From Calditrichota bacterium (GTDB taxonomy: Bacteria > Zhuqueibacterota > Zhuqueibacteria > Residuimicrobiales > Krinioviventaceae): a stretch of 9,793 nucleotides of DNA. The notes below the pieces were generated by a model, which did not search any database, had not been told where the DNA came from, and saw nothing but the letters and a program-made list of their open reading frames with translations. The stretch lies in NCBI GenBank assembly GCA_003818595.1, contig RPQV01000084.1:1-9793 (forward strand), in the 5' to 3' direction. A program made the position numbers and the translations under genes. Position 1 is the stretch's first letter. Each line of letters opens with the position of its first letter. Positions 6,025-9,793 of this stretch are shown here, one piece after another.

Positions 6025-7028
6025 TCATCAGTAGACTGATTCTGAGCCTGGCGCCGGTACTGGTCTTGGCGCTCGCCCTTTTGCTGTTGGACAGCTACAA
6101 ACTGGTAAAACTGTCGTCCGCTCTCTTGAGCTTGATCAGAGGCGGATTGGCAGCGCTCATTTGCCTGTTGGTCAATACCCTGTTGATCAAGACGTTATCC
6201 ATGGATTTCAATGACTATTCTCGCTTTTTCGCGCCTCTGGTTGAAGAAGCGACAAAAGCCTCTCTGTTTTATTATTTGATCAGGAAAAAGCGCATTGGTT
6301 TTCTGGTTGATGCCGCCATACACGGCGCCGCGATCGGCGCCGGTTTTTCAGTATTTGAAAATATCGTCTACCTGCATCGGTTGAGCGATGCGGGCATGAT
6401 TATCTGGTTTGTTCGTGGCTTTGGGACGGCCGTCATGCATTCAGCCTGCACCGCCATGTTCGGCATCCTCTATAAAAGAGCCGTCGATCGAATTGCCGAG
6501 GCGAAATGGCGCGCCATTATTCCTGCCTTGGTCGCCTCAGCCGCTGTACATACCCTGTTCAACCAATTTTTGCTGCCTCCGGTGTTGATGACAATGTTGA
6601 TCATCATCATATTGCCGCTGCTGATTATCGTTATCTATGAAAATAGCGAACGCTCTCTGCGTTCCTGGCTCAGCATGGGAATGGATGAGGATATGAGCAT
6701 GTTGGAGATGATTTTGACCGGACGCAGTTCCGAGACCCGTTTTGGTCAATACCTGCATTCTATCCGCGATTATTTCCCGCCGGCGGTGGTGGTTGATCTC
6801 TTCTGCTATTTGCGCATCTACCTCGAACTGGCTATTCGCGCCAAAGGCATGTTGCTGTTGCGGCAATTCGGCATGAATCAGGCGCCGGATCCGGCAATTT
6901 TGGAAAAACTGGACGAATTCAAATTCCTGGAAAAATCAATCGGCAAAACCGGCAAGCTGGCTTTGGCACCTTTTGTGAGGATGGGGGAGAGGGAGTTGTG
7001 GCAGATCTACATGATCGGAGAGCGATAA
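6021..7028 (+). CDS. PrsW-family intramembrane metalloprotease with a C-terminal extension
   Basis: This multi-pass inner-membrane protein of 335 residues has hydrophobic segments at about 4-24, 35-55, 93-116, 125-150, 165-180 and 185-206. The family motifs are present: VEEATK (E75, E76, K79), FSVFEN with E113, H140 in AVMHSACTAMFG, and H177 in AVHTLFN (HxxxN). PrsW of B. subtilis makes the first cut in the anti-sigma factor RsiW; distant relatives include CAAX proteases. The B. subtilis protein is about 218 residues, so residues 207-335 here are an additional soluble, probably cytoplasmic, domain that I do not recognise (Arg/Asp-rich, several helices, ending QIYMIGER). The start overlaps the stop of the outer-membrane protease gene as ATGA, indicating translational coupling and a joint job. 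A membrane anti-sigma gene 4 kb upstream is a plausible but unproven substrate. Confidence 0.85.
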   Translation: MIISRLILSLAPVLVLALALLLLDSYKLVKLSSALLSLIRGGLAALICLLVNTLLIKTLSMDFNDYSRFFAPLVEEATKASLFYYLIRKKRIGFLVDAAIHGAAIGAGFSVFENIVYLHRLSDAGMIIWFVRGFGTAVMHSACTAMFGILYKRAVDRIAEAKWRAIIPALVASAAVHTLFNQFLLPPVLMTMLIIIILPLLIIVIYENSERSLRSWLSMGMDEDMSMLEMILTGRSSETRFGQYLHSIRDYFPPAVVVDLFCYLRIYLELAIRAKGMLLLRQFGMNQAPDPAILEKLDEFKFLEKSIGKTGKLALAPFVRMGERELWQIYMIGER

Positions 7029-7143
7029 TCCGGCGACGACTGTATTGGCTGCTCAATAAATTTCTGCCTCTCTTTTCTTTTTTATTTGTTTTAAGAAAAT
7101 TCTTTAATAAAATGCATCTGATATCGATGATTTTTCACCTCGA

Positions 7144-7155
7144 TCATCATGATGA
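7144..7155. repeat. 12-bp perfect palindrome TCATCATGATGA
   Basis: The sequence reads identically on both strands and is flanked by two copies of ATCGATGAT (7123-7131 and 7180-7188). It is a candidate regulator-binding dyad upstream of the propeller sensor gene, or part of a leader with competing stems. Only the symmetry is observed. Confidence 0.35.
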
Positions 7156-7332
7156 GCGCGTAAATGAGCCAATCCATCAATCGATGATGAGAAACTAACC
7201 GTGTATTGGAATCAATTTTACACTACCCCTATGTCTTTTTACGTCAAGTTCCGGTCATTCGCGGCACCCTCTTCGGGGCCGAAAGAATTTATCCTGCATC
7301 TTTACAGTGCCCATGGCCGATCCGCATATTTT

Positions 7333-7337
7333 GGGAG
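7333..7337 (+). promoter_or_regulatory. Ribosome binding site deciding a TTG start
   Basis: GGGAG lies six bases before TTG at 7344-7346. No ATG or GTG in this frame lies close upstream, and translation from the TTG gives a textbook signal peptide directly. This pair fixes the start of the propeller sensor gene. Confidence 0.75.
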
Positions 7338-7343
7338 ATCACA

Positions 7344-9793
7344 TTGAAAATCAACTCCTTGCCGCTTGCTCTGTTAGCGATGCTGATATTCATGAGTTCT
7401 GCGGTGCAGGCTGCGGAAATCGGCAGGCCGCTGATGACCACGTACGGCGCCCAAAAGACCAATGGCCACTTTCAGAATTGGGCTTTTATTCAGGACCAAC
7501 GCGGCATCATGTATGTCGGCAACGGATTTGGGGTGCAGGAATTTGATGGATCCTCCTGGCGGATGATCGTCTCGCCGAATCGTTCTTTTGCCCGCTCATT
7601 CGCCCAGGACAGCAGCGGCCGCATTTATGTGGGCAGCGGAGCGGAGTTGGGATATTTGGAAACGGACGATTCGGAAGTCAAGTACGTTTCATTGCTGAAT
7701 TTTATTGATGAAAAGGAACGATCATTTACCACTATAGCGTCAGTTCAAGTCACGCCGGAGGGTATTTACTTTCTGGCTTTTGAAAAGCTGTTTCGTTTTC
7801 GCCGGACATCGTCCCCAATCAGTCAAGATGAAAAACGGGATACTTGGGACGTAAAGGTGTGGTCTTCTCAAACCTCCTATCGCAGCGCTTTCTGGGTTGA
7901 TCACAACCTTTACGTCTCCCAAATAGGCTCAGGTCTTCTCAAACTGCAGAATGACTCATTGCGGCTTGTCCCGGGCAGTGAACAGTTTAAGGATGATCGG
8001 ATTCGTTTCATCCTTCCTTTTCCCCAATTATCTCACACCCATCTGGTGGCAGCAGGGAGGAATGGTCTATTCTTATGGGATGGTCAAACATTTGAAAAAT
8101 TTTCGACCGAAGCGGATGATGTCATGCGTGATGCCATTATTTATGATGGCGTGCTCCTTCCGGACAGTTGTTTTGCGGTCAGCACATTATCGGAAGGTTT
8201 CTTCATCCTTAGTTCAACCGGAAAAATCATATCCCATTTCACCAAAGATTCCGGCTTGATCTCAAATACTATCCAGGCATTGTATGTGGACCGACAACAG
8301 AATCTTTGGGTGGGCATGGATGGCGGCATTGCCATCCTGGAATATCATTCACCCCTGTCGCAGTTCACGACGCCGACTGGAATTATTCCCAACAGCATAC
8401 TCCGATATGATGATCAATTGTATGCGGCTTGTAACTATGGCGTATATGTTCTCGATCAGGATTCTGAATTCAGGCCGGTCACTCTCATGTCACACTCGGC
8501 CGAACAGGTTTTTCAACTCTATCAGGTTAAAAAGGAACTGTTCGCCTGTATGGGCAGCGGAATCGCTGCAATAAAAGATAAAAATGCATGGCTCGTATAC
8601 CGAGATGTTACTGTTACTGCTTCATGTCTCTATGCTTGTTGGCAGGACAGCAGTACTATCCTTGTCGGTACGTCGAATGGCGCCATTATCTTTCGCCAAG
8701 ACGCCAGGAATCCCTATCAATTGGATTATGTCAGCCGCATTGCCGGACTTGATGAATATGTCTATACCATTACTGAACAGGAACCAGGCATTTTTTGGCT
8801 GGGTACTTTCGACGAAGGTGCGATTCGCATCAAGGCGCCGGATGGAGACCTGACTGATGCGGTGATAGAACGCTTTGGTCCCGAACATAACCTGCCGGCC
8901 GGGACGGTGATGGCTTATCGTGCCGCAGGACGTCTTTTTTTTACGACCAGCGAGGGTGTATTCCGTTTTGATGAACAGAGACAACAGTTTGAACCTGATC
9001 CCCTTTTTGCAAAGGTCAACCTGGGGATGAATTCAGCCGAAGGGGTGATTGTCGGCGATTCGAAAGGCAATATCTGGGCTAATTTGGGCAGCGAAACCGT
9101 CATCATCAAGAAAAACGCCGATGGCAGCTACCAACTTGAAAAGCAAACGCTGTCACGTTTCGCTGACGAACCGGTTTTCAGCATTTATCCGGAAAAAGAT
9201 GGAACAACATGGTTTGGTGCGGTGAATCGGTTATTACAGTATGCGCCGATTGATGATCGGGAAATGATTCGTCCTGTTGCGAGCTTGATTCGTAAAGTCG
9301 TAGTGCCCAATGATTCCACCCTCTTTTACGGCGGGAAATCCGCTGAAAATTCAATAAAAAGGCTCCCGTTCAAGCTGAATGAATTGCATTTTGAATATGC
9401 CTTGCCCTCTTTTATCTATCCGGATGCCAATGAGTTTCAGACCAAACTGGAAGGATTTGATCGTCACTGGTCAGAATGGAGCCGTGAAAACAGGCGCTAT
9501 TATACCAATATTCCGGCGGGAGAATATCGCTTCATCGTCAAGGCGCGAAACATCAATCATCAGGAGAGTGAATCGGCTGTCTATGCTTTCACGATTCTGC
9601 GGCCGTGGTATTCAACCCTATGGGCATGGGTCCTCTATCTGATGTGCGGCGGCGGATTCATTTATCTCTTGGTGCAAATGCGCACTCGACAATTACGACA
9701 ACGCAGTCGCGCACTCGAAAAAATTGTGCAGGAACGGACAACCGAAATTCAGTCGCAAAAGAATAATGTCGAACAACTCAGCCTGATCGGCCA
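7344..9793 (+). CDS. Two-component-regulator-propeller sensor with Y_Y_Y domain, 3' end outside the window
   Basis: An uninterrupted frame of 816 codons runs off the right edge. The TTG start gives a signal peptide, MKINSLPLALLAMLIFMSSAVQA, with cleavage near AVQA-A (about residue 23). Repeats of the Reg_prop type (D..G..[WY]VG...G) follow, e.g. IQDQRGIMYVGNGFGVQEFDG (49-69), ALYVDRQQNLWVGMDGG (312-328), TEQEPGIFWLGTFDEG and SIYPEKDGTTWFGAVNRL (613-630). A Y_Y_Y domain spans about 678-751 (KLEGFDRHWSEWS, then YYTNIPAGEYRFIVKARN), then one membrane helix (about 758-777) and a cytoplasmic coiled coil (780-816, ALEKIVQERTTEI...VEQLSLIG). This is the sensor layout of propeller histidine kinases, but homologues also end in GAF-kinase, cyclase or phosphatase modules, so the output is unknown. 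The ligand is unknown; carbohydrate sensing is common in Bacteroidota relatives. It is separated from the PrsW gene by 315 bases, so it is probably its own unit. Confidence 0.88.
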   Translation, partial: MKINSLPLALLAMLIFMSSAVQAAEIGRPLMTTYGAQKTNGHFQNWAFIQDQRGIMYVGNGFGVQEFDGSSWRMIVSPNRSFARSFAQDSSGRIYVGSGAELGYLETDDSEVKYVSLLNFIDEKERSFTTIASVQVTPEGIYFLAFEKLFRFRRTSSPISQDEKRDTWDVKVWSSQTSYRSAFWVDHNLYVSQIGSGLLKLQNDSLRLVPGSEQFKDDRIRFILPFPQLSHTHLVAAGRNGLFLWDGQTFEKFSTEADDVMRDAIIYDGVLLPDSCFAVSTLSEGFFILSSTGKIISHFTKDSGLISNTIQALYVDRQQNLWVGMDGGIAILEYHSPLSQFTTPTGIIPNSILRYDDQLYAACNYGVYVLDQDSEFRPVTLMSHSAEQVFQLYQVKKELFACMGSGIAAIKDKNAWLVYRDVTVTASCLYACWQDSSTILVGTSNGAIIFRQDARNPYQLDYVSRIAGLDEYVYTITEQEPGIFWLGTFDEGAIRIKAPDGDLTDAVIERFGPEHNLPAGTVMAYRAAGRLFFTTSEGVFRFDEQRQQFEPDPLFAKVNLGMNSAEGVIVGDSKGNIWANLGSETVIIKKNADGSYQLEKQTLSRFADEPVFSIYPEKDGTTWFGAVNRLLQYAPIDDREMIRPVASLIRKVVVPNDSTLFYGGKSAENSIKRLPFKLNELHFEYALPSFIYPDANEFQTKLEGFDRHWSEWSRENRRYYTNIPAGEYRFIVKARNINHQESESAVYAFTILRPWYSTLWAWVLYLMCGGGFIYLLVQMRTRQLRQRSRALEKIVQERTTEIQSQKNNVEQLSLIG

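Larger units (their letters stand above)
7029..7343. other. Intergenic region with GATGAT/ATCATC dyads and a small GC hairpin
   Basis: No gene is supported in these 315 bases. After a T-rich stretch (about 7066-7090) there is the direct repeat ATCGATGAT at 7123-7131 and 7180-7188. Between the copies lies the perfect 12-base palindrome TCATCATGATGA (7144-7155). Its ATCATC can pair with either flanking GATGAT, so alternative hairpins are possible. CGGC-a-CCC / GGG-GCCG at 7262-7281 forms a seven-pair stem with one bulged A and a TCTTC loop, about 60 bases before the next start. It is not followed by T residues, so it is more likely a leader element than a terminator. No convincing promoter boxes were found. 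Confidence 0.45.

Noticed and set aside
7262..7281. Terminator from the CGGC-a-CCC / GGG-GCCG stem
   Set aside because: No T run follows on either strand, and it lies just before a start codon, not after a stop.
7307..9642. A frameshifted or broken gene, suggested by five short + reading frames in this stretch
   Set aside because: All are out of phase with one continuous 816-codon frame that carries the sensor domains, so nothing is broken.

Overview
The window comes from a Gram-negative bacterium: it encodes an outer-membrane beta-barrel protein, a periplasmic sensor and Sec signal peptides. The gene families (propeller/Y_Y_Y sensor, HExxH-propeller-barrel fusion, PrsW homologue, STAS/ATPase pair) and the moderate base composition suggest the FCB side of the tree (Calditrichota/KSB1/Ignavibacteria/Bacteroidota-like). 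This is an impression from family style, not a search result. All eight supported genes lie on the + strand.

Region 1 (152-2878) is a tight regulatory operon. It holds an RsbW/SpoIIAB-like ATPase, an overlapping STAS anti-anti-sigma-like protein, an ECF-type sigma factor, an overlapping single-pass membrane anti-sigma-like protein, and a membrane-anchored protein made mostly of thirteen perfect-length 11-residue repeats. A stem-loop at 2967-2999 probably ends the unit. The combination is unusual because it places a partner-switch pair directly beside a sigma/membrane anti-sigma pair, followed by what looks like a long hendecad rod.

Region 2 (3067-7028) has a promoter-like leader with inverted repeats. 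A 985-residue secreted protein follows (HExxH metallopeptidase-like domain, beta-propeller, C-terminal Omp85-like barrel). By an ATGA overlap it is coupled to a PrsW-family intramembrane protease carrying an extra C-terminal domain. PrsW in Bacillus subtilis cleaves an anti-sigma factor, so an envelope-to-sigma proteolytic circuit linking regions 1 and 2 is a testable idea, not something the sequence proves.

Region 3 (7029-9793) is a 315-base intergenic stretch with GATGAT/ATCATC inverted and direct repeats. After it comes a large two-component-regulator-propeller sensor that starts at a TTG codon and runs off the window end. Its 816 visible codons are uninterrupted and cover a signal peptide, propeller repeats, Y_Y_Y domain, one membrane helix and the start of a cytoplasmic coiled coil. 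The output domain is outside the window.
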